Origin: Actinacidiphila glaucinigra
GTDB lineage: Bacteria > Actinomycetota > Actinomycetes > Streptomycetales > Streptomycetaceae
Assembly: GCF_900188405.1 (NCBI RefSeq)
Contig: NZ_FZOF01000030.1
Span: 43,834-107,833, forward strand
Length of the DNA: 64,000 bases
Direction of reading: 5' to 3'
Shown: positions 25,155-33,833 of the stretch, piece after piece
How positions within the stretch are numbered: the stretch's first letter is position 1
Layout of the letters: every line of letters begins with the position of its first letter
Made by a program: the position numbers and the translations under genes
Notes under the pieces: generated by a model
Seen by the model: only the letters and a program-made list of their open reading frames with translations
The model's database searches: none
What the model was told of the DNA's origin: nothing

Positions 25155-25622
25155 TCAGCGGGCGCCGGCGTCCAGCAGCGCGGCGATCCGCTCGACGGCG
25201 AAGGCGTAGCCCTGGACGCCGCAGCCCGCGATCACGGCGTCGGCCCGCGCCGAGACGTAGCTGTGGTGCCGGAAGGCCTCGCGCCGGTGGATGTTGGAGA
25301 TGTGCACCTCGATCACGGGCAGGCCGTCGCAGGCGTTGAGCGCGTCCAGGATCGCCACCGAGGTGTGCGAGTAGGCGCCGGGGTTGATCACGATGCCCGC
25401 GTGGTGTTCGCGGGCCTCGTGGATCCAGTCGATCAGCTGTCCCTCGTGGTTGCTCTGCCAGCAGTCGGCGGTTCCGCCGTGCCGTGCCGCCGTCGCGGCG
25501 CACAGTGCCGCGACGTCGGCGAGGGTCTCGGAACCGTAGATCTCCGGCTGCCGCTGACCGAGCAGGTTCAGGTTGGGACCGTTGAGGACCATGATCGGCG
25601 CGCTCGCGAGGGTACGGGTCAT
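25155..25622 (-). CDS. aroQ: 3-dehydroquinate dehydratase, type II
   Basis: 155 residues, the normal length. LNGPNLNLLGQRQPEIYG holds the catalytic Arg/Tyr loop, QSNHEGQLIDWIHEAR the second substrate loop, and INPGAYSHTSVAI and EVHISNIHRREAFRHHSY the rest, with the catalytic His in HISNIHRREAFRHH. It converts 3-dehydroquinate to 3-dehydroshikimate, either for aromatic amino-acid synthesis or quinate breakdown. Lying next to an aromatic-ring degradation locus may indicate the catabolic role, as for other actinomycete extra copies. Start ATG 25622 with TAGACC at a leaderless distance. Confidence 0.95.
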   Translation of the reverse strand: MTRTLASAPIMVLNGPNLNLLGQRQPEIYGSETLADVAALCAATAARHGGTADCWQSNHEGQLIDWIHEAREHHAGIVINPGAYSHTSVAILDALNACDGLPVIEVHISNIHRREAFRHHSYVSARADAVIAGCGVQGYAFAVERIAALLDAGAR

Positions 25623-25644
25623 GGCCCCATGGTCTACCACGCGA

Positions 25645-26406
25645 TCACCCGAAGGTGACGGCGGCGTCCATCTCCCAGACCAGTACCTCGGCGCCCTCGG
25701 CGCCGGCGGTGACCCGCTGCCCCTCGGCCCCGGTGACGCGTACGGCGTCGCCCTTGGCGAGCAGTCCGGCGCCTTCGAGGGCGACCTCGCCCTTGGCGAC
25801 GTACAGGTGCGCGAAGGGGGCGGTGGGCAGGGCGAGGGTCTGCTGCGGGCTCATGCGGGCGGCCTGCAGCGCGGCGTGCTTCTGCGCGATGGAGATGGCG
25901 CGCTCGTCGCGGTCGCGGTCCATGCCGGAGGCGACGGTGACCCAGCCGCCGCGGGCGAGTTCCTCGTTGATGTCGAGCTGCTCGTAGCCCGGCTTGATGC
26001 CCTGCTCGTCGGGGAAGACCCACATCTGCACGAAGTGCACGGGCTCCTTGTGCTCGGGCGCGCCGGTCAGCTTCCAGCTGTCGTTCTTCTCGCTGTGCAG
26101 GATCCCGGTGCCGGCGCTCATCCGCTGGGCGAGGCCCGGGTAGATGACGCCGTTGTGGCCCTCGGAGTCCTGGTGGACCAGGCCGCCGTCGAGCACCCAG
26201 GTGACGATCTCCATGTCCCGGTGCGGGTGGGTGTCGAAGCCGGTGCCGGGGGCGACGACGTCGTCGTTGGACACCAGCAGCAGCCCGAAGTGGGTGTTCT
26301 TCGGGTCGTAGTGGTGGCTGAAGGAGAAGCAGTGGTGGGAGTCGAGCCAGCCGGCGCGGGTGTGGAACCGCTGGCCGGCGCGGCGGACATCCAGCTGGGT
26401 GGCCAT
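25645..26406 (-). CDS. Pirin family protein
   Basis: 253 residues, two cupin domains. The N-terminal cupin keeps the metal ligands of quercetinase-like pirins: GFDTHPHRDMEIVTWVLDG (two His) and the HNGVIYPGLAQRMSAGTGILHSE region (Glu/His). ATG 26406 follows GAAGGAGAT. Bacterial pirins are metal-binding oxygenase-like or regulatory proteins induced by stress. Between this gene and the regulator stop at 26468 is an AT-rich stretch with the palindrome AACATGTT, a likely promoter/operator. Confidence 0.92.
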   Translation of the reverse strand: MATQLDVRRAGQRFHTRAGWLDSHHCFSFSHHYDPKNTHFGLLLVSNDDVVAPGTGFDTHPHRDMEIVTWVLDGGLVHQDSEGHNGVIYPGLAQRMSAGTGILHSEKNDSWKLTGAPEHKEPVHFVQMWVFPDEQGIKPGYEQLDINEELARGGWVTVASGMDRDRDERAISIAQKHAALQAARMSPQQTLALPTAPFAHLYVAKGEVALEGAGLLAKGDAVRVTGAEGQRVTAGAEGAEVLVWEMDAAVTFG

Positions 26407-26467
26407 CGGGGATCTCCTTCTGCGGGGTGTGCTGCCTGTCAGCCAACCTAACATGTTGAATCTCGAA

Positions 26468-27613
26468 CTATATTCCTTGTATGCCGTAGCTCCGCAGCTT
26501 GCGGTAGACCGTGGCCCGCGCGATGCCCAGCGCCTTCGCCGCCCGCGCCTTGTTGCCCCCGTGGGTGCGCAGCGCCTCCAGGATCGCGTCCCGCTCGGCC
26601 CGCTCCAGGCTGCCCAGACGGCGACCGCCGGCCCCGCCGCGCACGGCGTCCGGCAGTTCCTCCGGGCGCACCGGGCCGCTGAGCCGGCGCTCCTCGGCGA
26701 GCGTCCTGACGACCGTCGCCAGCTCGGCGACGTTGCCCGGCCAGGTGTGCCGCTCCAGCGTGCGCCGGGCCTCGACGGTCCAGGTCAGCGGCGGATGACC
26801 GGGGGCAGGGCGCGGGCTGAGGGCGGCGAGCAGCACCGGGAGGTCCTCGGGGCGGTCGCGCAGCGGCGGCAGGGACAGCGAGCGCACCGCCAGCCGGCCC
26901 ATCAGGCGGTCCAGGCACGGGTCCGTACGGTCGCCCGGAGTATGGGTGGCGGTCAGCCGCAGGGCGGGACGCTGCTCGAGCAGCGCCACCAGCGCGGCCG
27001 CGGCACCGCCGTCCAGCGCCTCGACGTGGCGGACGAGCACCCGTCCCGGCGCGGGGCGCACGGCCATCCGCCGCACCCAGTCACGGGCCGCCGCACCGGT
27101 CACCTGCGCCGCGTCCAGCTCCAGGTCGCCGGCCCGGACGGCGCGGGCCAGCGTCGCCTTGCCGGTGCCGGGCTCCCCTGACACCAGCAGCGGACCCTGC
27201 TCGCCACCCAGCCGTACCGCCCGGGCCACCGCGGCGCGCCAGGACAGCGACACGCCCACCAGCCCCGGCAGCGCCGCCTCGGGCACGGCCGGCGGAGCGC
27301 CGGCCCCGTCCGCCGAGACGGACAGCACGGCGACGGCGCCGATGACCTCGCCGGAGTCCAGCACGGGGTTGAGCCGGGCGCGCCAGCCGCCGTCCGGCAG
27401 AGGCAGCTCGTACGCCTCGGTCCGCCCGTCGCGCACCATGCCGCCGGCCCGGCGCTCCAGCAGCGCCAGCGCCTCGTCGGACAGCCGCCGCGCGGCCTCG
27501 GCGCTCACGATCCGGGTCCTGCCGTCGGCGGCGACGACCGCCCGGCCGTTCGGCCGCTCGCGCAGGTAGGCGCCGAGCAGCAGTTCTTCGGGGGATGTAT
27601 CGGATTGAGACAC
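26468..27613 (-). CDS. EBP-like Fis-type regulator with degenerate AAA+ domain
   Basis: About 381 residues from GTG 27613 (GAGGGAGA upstream). An N-terminal PAS/GAF-like region (GRAVVAADGRTRIVS) is followed by a sigma-54-activator-like AAA+ domain with Walker A GEPGTGK and the WPGNVAELATVVRTL segment, but the GAFTGA loop that touches sigma-54 is absent and Walker B is eroded (RVLVRHVEAL). The C-terminus is a Fis-type HTH (NKARAAKALGIARATVYRKL). Streptomyces has no sigma-54, so it must act with ordinary sigma factors. It is divergent from the hydroxyquinol operon by 69 bases and very likely controls it. Confidence 0.85.
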   Translation of the reverse strand: MSQSDTSPEELLLGAYLRERPNGRAVVAADGRTRIVSAEAARRLSDEALALLERRAGGMVRDGRTEAYELPLPDGGWRARLNPVLDSGEVIGAVAVLSVSADGAGAPPAVPEAALPGLVGVSLSWRAAVARAVRLGGEQGPLLVSGEPGTGKATLARAVRAGDLELDAAQVTGAAARDWVRRMAVRPAPGRVLVRHVEALDGGAAAALVALLEQRPALRLTATHTPGDRTDPCLDRLMGRLAVRSLSLPPLRDRPEDLPVLLAALSPRPAPGHPPLTWTVEARRTLERHTWPGNVAELATVVRTLAEERRLSGPVRPEELPDAVRGGAGGRRLGSLERAERDAILEALRTHGGNKARAAKALGIARATVYRKLRSYGIQGI

Positions 27614-27682
27614 GCCGGCGGTCTCCCTCTGATCCACGATCGGTTCGTTGCCATTTCAATTATCCGTCAAGGAGCCGCGTTG

Positions 27683-29440
27683 ATGGAGACCGTAGAGACC
27701 GATGTGCTCATCGTGGGCAGTGGGCCTGCAGGGGCGAGCGCCGCACTCGCGCTGAGCACGTACGGGGTGCCGAACATCGTGGTCACGCGCCACGCCAGGC
27801 TGGCCGACACCCCACGGGCCCACATCACCAACCAGCGCACCATGGAGGTGCTGCGCGACCTCGGCGTCGAGCAGGAGGTCGTCGCCCGGGCCACTCCCCA
27901 GCACCTGATGGGGAACACCGTCTTCTGCACCAGTCTCGCGGGCGAGGAGCTGGGGCGCCTGCGCTCCTGGGGCAACGACCCGCTGGTGCAGGCCGCGCAC
28001 GACCTCGCGAGTCCCAGCCGCATGTGCGACATGCCGCAGAACTGGATGGAGCCGGTGCTCGTCGATGCGGCCGTGGCGCGCGGCACCCGGCTGCGCTACA
28101 GCACCGTCTACAAGTCCTTCGAGCAGGACACCGACGGCGTGACCGTCGTGGTGGAGGACCGGCTGCGCGGCGACGAGTACGCGATCCGCGCCAAGTACCT
28201 GATCGGCGCCGACGGCGGACGCAGCAAGGTCGCCGAGGACGCCGGGCTGCCCATGGGCGGCAAGATGGGCGTGGCGGGCAGCGTCAACATCGTCTTCGAG
28301 GCCGACCTGTCCCGGTACGTCGCGCACCGCCCCAGCACCCTGTACTGGGTGCTCACCCCCGGTGCGACCGTGGGCGGCATCGGCGCGGGCCTGGTGCGCT
28401 GCGTGCGGCCGTGGAACGAGTGGCTCATTGTGTGGGGCTACGACGTCGAGGGCGCGCCCCCGGACCTCACCGAGGAGTACGCCCTGTCGGTGGTCCGGCA
28501 GCTCATCGGCGACGACGACATCCCGGTGACCATCCGCTCCTCCTCGGCGTGGACGGTCAACGAGATGTACGCCGAGAGCTACTCGAACGGCCGGGTGTTC
28601 TGCGCCGGCGACGCCACCCACCGGCACCCGCCGTCCAACGGGCTGGGCTCCAACACCTCCATCCAGGACGCCTACAACCTGGCCTGGAAGCTGAAGCTGG
28701 TCCTGGACGGCGCGGCCGCGCCCTCGCTGCTGGACACCTACACCGACGAGCGGGCGCCGGTCGGCAGGCAGATCGTCACCCGCGCCAACAAGTCGATCGG
28801 CGAGACCGCCCCGGTCTTCGACGCCCTGGACCTGCTCACCCCGCAGAGCCCCGAGCAGCTGCTCGCCAACATGGAGTCCCGCAAGGAGGCGACCCCGGCC
28901 GGCGAGAAGCGGCGCGCCCGGCTGCGCGAGGCGATCGACTTCAAGCGGTACGAGTTCAACGCGCACGGCGTGGAGCTCAACCAGCGCTATGCCTCGGCGG
29001 CGGTGGTCCCGGACGGTACCGCCGACCCGGGCTTCGACCGCGACCCCGAGCTGTACCACCAGCCGAGCAGCCGCCCCGGCGCCAAGCTGCCGCACGCCTG
29101 GCTGACGGCCGGCACCCGCACGCTGTCGACCCTCGACCTCGGCGGCGGGGGCCGGTTCACGCTGCTGACCGGCATCGGCGGCGAGGCGTGGGTGGCGGCG
29201 GCCCGTGCGGCCGGCGCCGAGCTGGGCCTGGACATCGCGACCGCGGTGGTCGGCCCCGGGCGCGAGTACGAGGACCCGTACGGCGACTGGGCGCGGCTGC
29301 GCGGCATCGGCGACACGGGCGCACTGCTCGTGCGGCCGGACCTCTACATCGCCTTCCGGCGCGCCGACGGGGCCGCCGACGACGCCGAGGCGCGGGCCGT
29401 GCTCGGCACCGCGCTGCGGCGCATCCTGGGACGGGACTGA
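27683..29440 (+). CDS. FAD-dependent aromatic monooxygenase (TfdB/resorcinol hydroxylase-like)
   Basis: 585 residues of the class A flavoprotein hydroxylases. FAD motifs: DVLIVGSGPAGASAALALS at the N-terminus, YLIGADGGRSKVAEDAG (DG motif) and GRVFCAGDATHRHPPSNGLG (GD motif). The thioredoxin-like C-terminal domain of the 2,4-dichlorophenol hydroxylase branch is present. It adds a hydroxyl to a phenolic ring using NAD(P)H and O2. With a hydroxyquinol dioxygenase and maleylacetate reductase downstream, the best guess is resorcinol or a related phenol to hydroxyquinol. ATG 27683 has AAGGAG 8 nt upstream. Confidence 0.9.
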   Translation: METVETDVLIVGSGPAGASAALALSTYGVPNIVVTRHARLADTPRAHITNQRTMEVLRDLGVEQEVVARATPQHLMGNTVFCTSLAGEELGRLRSWGNDPLVQAAHDLASPSRMCDMPQNWMEPVLVDAAVARGTRLRYSTVYKSFEQDTDGVTVVVEDRLRGDEYAIRAKYLIGADGGRSKVAEDAGLPMGGKMGVAGSVNIVFEADLSRYVAHRPSTLYWVLTPGATVGGIGAGLVRCVRPWNEWLIVWGYDVEGAPPDLTEEYALSVVRQLIGDDDIPVTIRSSSAWTVNEMYAESYSNGRVFCAGDATHRHPPSNGLGSNTSIQDAYNLAWKLKLVLDGAAAPSLLDTYTDERAPVGRQIVTRANKSIGETAPVFDALDLLTPQSPEQLLANMESRKEATPAGEKRRARLREAIDFKRYEFNAHGVELNQRYASAAVVPDGTADPGFDRDPELYHQPSSRPGAKLPHAWLTAGTRTLSTLDLGGGGRFTLLTGIGGEAWVAAARAAGAELGLDIATAVVGPGREYEDPYGDWARLRGIGDTGALLVRPDLYIAFRRADGAADDAEARAVLGTALRRILGRD

Positions 29441-29452
29441 CGAGGAGAGACC

Positions 29453-30319
29453 ATGGACTTCAACGAACTGAGCGCCACCCCCGCCGTGGTGGAGAGCTTC
29501 GCCCGCACCCCCGACCCGCGGCTGCGGGAGATCCTCGGCAGTCTGACCCGGCACCTCCACGACTTCGTCCGGGACATCGAGCCCACGATGGAGGAGTGGG
29601 AGGCGGCGATCGGTTTCCTCACCCGCACCGGCCACGCCTCCACCGACACGCGGCAGGAGTTCATCCTGCTGTCCGACGTGCTCGGCGTCTCGATGCTGGT
29701 CGAGACGATCAACCAGCGGAAGTCGGCCGGCGAGGGGGCCACCGACTCCACCGTGCTGGGCCCGTTCCACATGGTCGACTCCCCGGAGCGGGAGTTCGGC
29801 GACGCCATCGACCTGATCGGCTCGGGCGAGCCCTGCGTGGTCACCGGTCGCGTGGTCTCCGTGGACGGCACGCCCCTGCCCGGCGCGATGGTCGACGTGT
29901 GGCAGGCCGACGACCAGGGCTTCTACGACGTCCAGCAGCCGGGCGAGCAGCCCCAGGGCAACGGGCGCGGGCTCTTCGAGACCGACGGGGAGGGCCGCTT
30001 CCGGTTCCGCACCGTCGTCCCCGCGCACTACCCGATCCCGACCGACGGCCCGGTCGGCGGACTGCTGAACGCCACGGACCGCCATCCGTACCGGCCCGCG
30101 CACATCCACTTCATCGCGGCCGCCGAGGGCCACCAGCCGGTCACCACGCACGTCTTCGTGCAGGACAGCCCCTATCTGGAGTCGGACGCGGTCTTCGCGG
30201 TGAAGAAGAGCCTGGTCCAGGAGTTCACCGAGGTGGACGACCCGGCGCGGGCCGCCGGGTACGGCGTGGCCAACCCCTTCCGGCTGGCGAACTTCGACAT
30301 CGTGCTGCAGCGGTCATGA
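29453..30319 (+). CDS. Hydroxyquinol 1,2-dioxygenase (intradiol)
   Basis: 288 residues. The N-terminal helical dimer domain (residues 1-100) is followed by the intradiol beta-sandwich. Non-haem iron ligands are Tyr in DDQGFYDVQ, Tyr in VPAHYPIPTDGP, and two His in RPAHIHFIAAAEGH. VLGPFHMVDSPER is diagnostic of the hydroxyquinol/catechol group. It opens hydroxyquinol (1,2,4-trihydroxybenzene) to maleylacetate. It starts 12 nt after the monooxygenase stop with a GAGGAG site and overlaps the next gene as ATGA. Confidence 0.92.
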   Translation: MDFNELSATPAVVESFARTPDPRLREILGSLTRHLHDFVRDIEPTMEEWEAAIGFLTRTGHASTDTRQEFILLSDVLGVSMLVETINQRKSAGEGATDSTVLGPFHMVDSPEREFGDAIDLIGSGEPCVVTGRVVSVDGTPLPGAMVDVWQADDQGFYDVQQPGEQPQGNGRGLFETDGEGRFRFRTVVPAHYPIPTDGPVGGLLNATDRHPYRPAHIHFIAAAEGHQPVTTHVFVQDSPYLESDAVFAVKKSLVQEFTEVDDPARAAGYGVANPFRLANFDIVLQRS

Positions 30320-31383
30320 GCCTGGAATTCGTCCACGAGGCGCTGCCGATGCGGGTCGTGTTCCGCGCCGGGGCCGCCACCACGGCCGTGGCCGGGGAGA
30401 CCGAACGCCTCGGTCTGCGCCGCGTGCTGGTCCTCTCCGGCCGGCACGGCGAGGACACCGCGCGCTCGGTCGCCGCCTCGCTCGGTGCCGTCTGCGCGGG
30501 CGTCCACCCGGGCGCGGTGATGCACGTGCCGGTGAAGGTGGCCGACGAGGCCGTCTCCGTGGCCCAAGGCCTGGACGCCGACGGGCTGGTCGCGGTCGGC
30601 GGCGGCTCGGCCGTCGGCCTCGGCAAGGCGGTCGCGCTGCGCACCGGGCTGCCGCTGCTGGCCGTGCCGACGACCTACTCCGGCTCCGAGATGACCCCGA
30701 TGTGGGGCCTGACGGAGGACGGCGTCAAGCGCACCGGCCGCGACCGCCGCGTCCTGCCGCGCAGCGTCGTCTACGACCCCGAGCTCACCCTGTCGATGCC
30801 GCCGGCGCTCTCCGGTACCAGCGGCGTCAACGCCCTCGCCCACGCGGTCGAGGCGCTGTACGCCCCCGACGCGACCCCCGTCGTGTCGCTGATGGCCGAG
30901 GAGGGGGTGCGCGCCCTGGCGGAGGCGCTGCCCCGTGTCGTCGCCGATCCGGGCGGCCTCGACGCGCGCGGCCGGGCCCTGTACGGGGCCTGGCTGTGCG
31001 GGGCGTGCCTCGGGGCCACCACGATGGGCCTGCACCACAAGCTGGCCCATGTGCTCGGCGGCGCCTTCGACCTGCCGCACTCCGCGACCCACACGGTGCT
31101 GCTGCCGTATGTGCTCGCCTTCAACGCCCCGGCCGCACCGGAGGCGACGGCCGCGCTGCGCCGGGCGCTGGCCACCGAGGACCCGGCGCGCGCACTGTGG
31201 GAGCTGGGCGGACGGCTCGGCGCGCCGCGCTCCCTGGCCGAGGTCGGTCTGCCGGCCGACGGCATCGGCCGCGTCGTGGAACTGGTCGGCGCGGCCTCGT
31301 ACGCCAACCCGCGCCCGGCGGACGCGGACGAGCTGCGTGCGCTGCTGACGAAGGCGTACGAGGGCGCCCCGCCGGCGGGCTGA
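30316..31383 (+). CDS. Maleylacetate reductase
   Basis: 355 residues of the iron-containing alcohol dehydrogenase family, maleylacetate reductase branch. GGGSAVGLGKAVAL is the NAD binding turn, LAVPTTYSGSEMTPMWGLTE the substrate/cofactor loop, and GLHHKLAHVLGGAFDLPHSATHT contains the His residues that are metal ligands in other members (metal is often absent in this branch). It reduces maleylacetate to 3-oxoadipate, which enters central metabolism through the beta-ketoadipate route. Last gene of the operon; a perfect palindrome follows. Confidence 0.92.
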   Translation: MSLEFVHEALPMRVVFRAGAATTAVAGETERLGLRRVLVLSGRHGEDTARSVAASLGAVCAGVHPGAVMHVPVKVADEAVSVAQGLDADGLVAVGGGSAVGLGKAVALRTGLPLLAVPTTYSGSEMTPMWGLTEDGVKRTGRDRRVLPRSVVYDPELTLSMPPALSGTSGVNALAHAVEALYAPDATPVVSLMAEEGVRALAEALPRVVADPGGLDARGRALYGAWLCGACLGATTMGLHHKLAHVLGGAFDLPHSATHTVLLPYVLAFNAPAAPEATAALRRALATEDPARALWELGGRLGAPRSLAEVGLPADGIGRVVELVGAASYANPRPADADELRALLTKAYEGAPPAG

Positions 31384-31395
31384 GCCCCCGGTCCG

Positions 31396-31419
31396 GGTGT
31401 GCGGCCGCGGCCGCACACC
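31396..31419. terminator. 24-bp perfect palindrome after the hydroxyquinol operon
   Basis: The 24 bases are a perfect self-complementary sequence centred on GCGGCCGCGGCCGC, 13 nt after the maleylacetate reductase stop. Position favours a transcription terminator. Bases 31420-31619 show no gene; they include an unusually AT-rich stretch around 31550-31600. Confidence 0.5.
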
Positions 31420-31619
31420 GGCCGGGCCGTTCCGGGACGCCGTTCCGGGAGGGGCTCGCGCGCCCGGCCCGTGGCCGGGCCCCGTCGGTGCCGGTGCCGG
31501 TGCCGACGGGAACGCCGGGGAACGTCCGGGAACGGGCCGCCGGTCATCCGGCCCGAATTTCCCGTATACGCTCAAACACCTTTGCGCTTTTCGCTCATCC
31601 GGCCGAGCGCATTCCCCGG

Positions 31620-31649
31620 CGGGCCCCCGGCATTTCCCGGCGGGGCCCG
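31620..31649 (-). terminator. Hairpin after the 63-residue gene
   Basis: CGGGCCCC and GGGGCCCG, 8-bp arms with a 14-base loop, lie 25 nt beyond the stop at 31675, read on the minus strand. Confidence 0.5.
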
Positions 31650-31674
31650 CTTTCCGCGGGCGGACGGGAGTCCC

Positions 31675-31866
31675 TCAGCCCTGGCTCCGCGTCTCCCCGT
31701 CCGCCGCCGCGGGCGGGCCGCCGCCGTAGTCCAGCCGTTCCGCCGTCCTCACCAGCCGGTCCAGTGCGGCACCGTCCCGCGGCCCGCCGTGCAGGGCACG
31801 GCGGGCCCGCGCCGCAACGCCGTACAGGCGTACGGAAAACAGGCGTTTCGCGTTCCAAAACGCCAT
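31675..31866 (-). CDS. Small basic hypothetical protein (63 aa)
   Basis: ATG 31866 is preceded by GGAAGGGG. The sequence begins MAFWNAKRLFSVRLYGVAARARR and continues with LDRLVRTAERLDYGGG. It is Arg-rich at the N-terminus and has no membrane segment. I do not recognise the family. It lies divergent (49 nt) from the 151-residue gene, with an AT-rich shared promoter region. Confidence 0.55.
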   Translation of the reverse strand: MAFWNAKRLFSVRLYGVAARARRALHGGPRDGAALDRLVRTAERLDYGGGPPAAADGETRSQG

Positions 31867-31915
31867 CCCCCGCCACCCCTTCCGCCGGTTAGAAATATCT
31901 ACCAAGGTTGAGCGT

Positions 31916-32371
31916 ATGAGAAATGCGGCACCGAAACAGGCAATGGAGTGGCTGGCCGCCGCCGCGGCGGATCCGCGGGCGTGCAAGCGGGAATGGGAAC
32001 ACGGCGAGAGCGGGACCGTCCTGCTGCCCGCCGGGCGTTTCTGGGACGTGCTCGTCGTGCCCGAGGACCTCGGTCTGCTGGCCCTCGACGCCCTGCTGCG
32101 CCTCCCCCGCACGGAGCCCGGGCCCACCCTCGCCGACACGGCCTCCCGCCGGGTCGGCTTCTTTCTCCCACCGGACCCCGTCAGCAGATGGGTGGGCACC
32201 GGGATCCGCTACGCCGGCCGGGGCGCCTGGATCGCCGTACCGCCCCCGTACCGGGCCGCGGGGGCCCTGCGGTGGCTGGTACCCCCCGACGGGACGGGCA
32301 CCCTCCACACGCCTACCTCGGTGGAACTGGCCCTGTTCCAGGCGGCAGTTGCGGCAGACTGCCGCCGCTGA
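31916..32371 (+). CDS. DNA primase/polymerase-N-like hypothetical protein (151 aa)
   Basis: 151 residues. MEWLAAAAADPRACKREWEHG, VLLPAGRFWDVLVVPEDLG and ASRRVGFFLPP match a group of small Streptomyces proteins resembling the N-terminal half of bifunctional DNA primase/polymerase domains, but without the metal-binding acidic triad, so activity is doubtful. These occur in many copies in Streptomyces, often beside developmental regulators. Codon 1 is ATG 31916; ribosome site weak (AAGG). Its last 59 bases overlap the next, convergent gene. Confidence 0.75.
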   Translation: MRNAAPKQAMEWLAAAAADPRACKREWEHGESGTVLLPAGRFWDVLVVPEDLGLLALDALLRLPRTEPGPTLADTASRRVGFFLPPDPVSRWVGTGIRYAGRGAWIAVPPPYRAAGALRWLVPPDGTGTLHTPTSVELALFQAAVAADCRR

Positions 32372-32564
32372 ACCCCGCGGCGCGCGGTACGTCGGCCGCC
32401 GCGGACCCGGGGACGGCGCGCCCGCGGGCCCGCCAGTCGGCCAGGAGTTCCGTGTAGATCGGTGGGTCCATCCAGTAGGCGCCGGTGAGTTCGGCGAAGG
32501 TCCGGTGGTGCTCCGGGTGGTCCTGGAGAAGGCATCCACGGGTCGTGGGTGTGCTGCTGTCCAT
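32313..32564 (-). CDS. Small hypothetical protein (83 aa)
   Basis: From ATG 32564, with AAGGGGAC just upstream. Contains HHRTFAELTGAYWMDPPIY and ELLADWRARGRAVPG, the latter a pattern seen in other small Streptomyces proteins. No motif of known function. It overlaps the 3' end of the convergent 151-residue gene. Reality rests on the ribosome site and protein-like first 55 residues; the last 25 are low-complexity. Confidence 0.5.
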   Translation of the reverse strand: MDSSTPTTRGCLLQDHPEHHRTFAELTGAYWMDPPIYTELLADWRARGRAVPGSAAADVPRAAGFSGGSLPQLPPGTGPVPPR

Positions 32565-32693
32565 GTCCCCTTGCAACGCGGCTCGTGCGCCGGTGGTACG
32601 TCCGGGGCAGGCGGCGCCACCGGAACGAGTGAGCGCGCCCCCCTCGTTAGGGGCCTTACGCTCAGCGTCTCACCCTTTCGTCGTCTCGTCGTC

Positions 32694-33608
32694 TCATCGG
32701 GACACGGCGGCAGAGGGCCCCGGCAGCCCGAGCGCACGGGCGAGCAGCGGCCACGCCGCGGCGAACTCCCGTCGCCAGTACGTCCATTCGTGCCGGCCGC
32801 CCTCGTAGTAGTGCGTCGTCACCGGGATGCCCCGCAACTCCAGTGCGGTGGCGAAGACATGCGTGGCCGGCCACAGGGTGCTCTCCAGCACCTCCGGCAG
32901 CAGTTCGGTGCCGCCCGCGACCGGGGCGGCACCGCTTCCGCAGGACACGTACAGCGCCGTGCCGCGCAACCCTCCCGCGCGCGCCGTGGGGTTGAAGGCC
33001 CGCCAGGTGTCCCACCGGTCGACGGGATCGCCCCACAGCGACCCGGGGCACAGGCTCTCCCGGAGCAGGAGGGCGTCGAGGGCGGCGGGCACCCCCGCGA
33101 AGGCGGTGTCCAGGACGCCGCTGAAGGAGGCTGCGGCGCGGAAGGCACCCGGGTGGCGGGCGGCGTGGGCCATCGCGCCGTGGCCGCCGGTCGAGACGCC
33201 GGCCACCGCCCGTACGCCGGAGGCCCGGTGGTCGCGGCGCAGCAGCACGTCGAGTTCGCGCAGTTGGAAGGTCTCGTAGTCGGAGCCGTCGAGCCAGCGG
33301 CTGGACAGCCCCGCGGGGCCGCAGTCCGGCATGGCGAGGATGAGTCCGGCGCCCTCGGTGAGCTCCTCGACGGCCGCCTGCCGGCTCCAGGCGGTGTGGT
33401 CCTCGTGGGGTCCGTGCAGCAGGTACAGCACCGGCCAGGTGCGCCCGGCCGCGCGCGTGAAGTCCGCGGGCAGGACGATCCGGACCGCCGCCGGGCGGCC
33501 GAGCGCGGCCGAGGCCACCGTCAGGTCCCAGGTGCGTGCGTCGACTCGGGTCGCGGCGGCCACCTCGGCTGCGGTCCGGTCGCCCGGACGCGCGGTACTG
33601 GGGGTCAT
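32694..33608 (-). CDS. Antigen-85/esterase-D-like alpha/beta hydrolase
   Basis: 304 residues from ATG 33608. RTWPVLYLLHGPHEDHTAW gives the oxyanion region, AVAGVSTGGHGAMAHAARHP the nucleophile elbow (Ser in GVSTGG), and HYYEGGRHEWTYWRRE the C-terminal His. The arrangement is that of the esterase D/mycolyltransferase Ag85 family, which includes secreted acyltransferases and simple esterases. No signal peptide is seen, so an intracellular or leaderless esterase is likely. GAGGAGCC precedes the start. No operon partner; 33609-33833 is its promoter region and holds no gene. Confidence 0.85.
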   Translation of the reverse strand: MTPSTARPGDRTAAEVAAATRVDARTWDLTVASAALGRPAAVRIVLPADFTRAAGRTWPVLYLLHGPHEDHTAWSRQAAVEELTEGAGLILAMPDCGPAGLSSRWLDGSDYETFQLRELDVLLRRDHRASGVRAVAGVSTGGHGAMAHAARHPGAFRAAASFSGVLDTAFAGVPAALDALLLRESLCPGSLWGDPVDRWDTWRAFNPTARAGGLRGTALYVSCGSGAAPVAGGTELLPEVLESTLWPATHVFATALELRGIPVTTHYYEGGRHEWTYWRREFAAAWPLLARALGLPGPSAAVSR

Positions 33609-33833
33609 GGGGTGGCTCCTCACGGGACAGGTGCGGGACAGGGGGCGCGCACGGACCGGCCGCACCCCCTACCCGGGGTAACGGACGCGGACCGCAAGCG
33701 GTTCAACGGCAGCCGCGGTTCCTCGCGACGCACCAGGGCCCCACGCCGCGAGGGGGAGAGGTCCGCCGGCCGACCGGTAGCTTCGGTGCCGGGTCCCGGC
33801 ACGGGGCCCCGACGGACGAGGGGGCACACCCGC

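Noticed and set aside
27614..27682. Sigma-54 promoter (GG-N10-GC) for the hydroxyquinol operon
   Set aside because: No such pair was found and the regulator lacks the sigma-54 contact loop; actinomycetes lack sigma-54.
31396..31419. Palindrome as an operator
   Set aside because: It is just after the last gene of the operon with no promoter nearby, so a terminator is the simpler reading.
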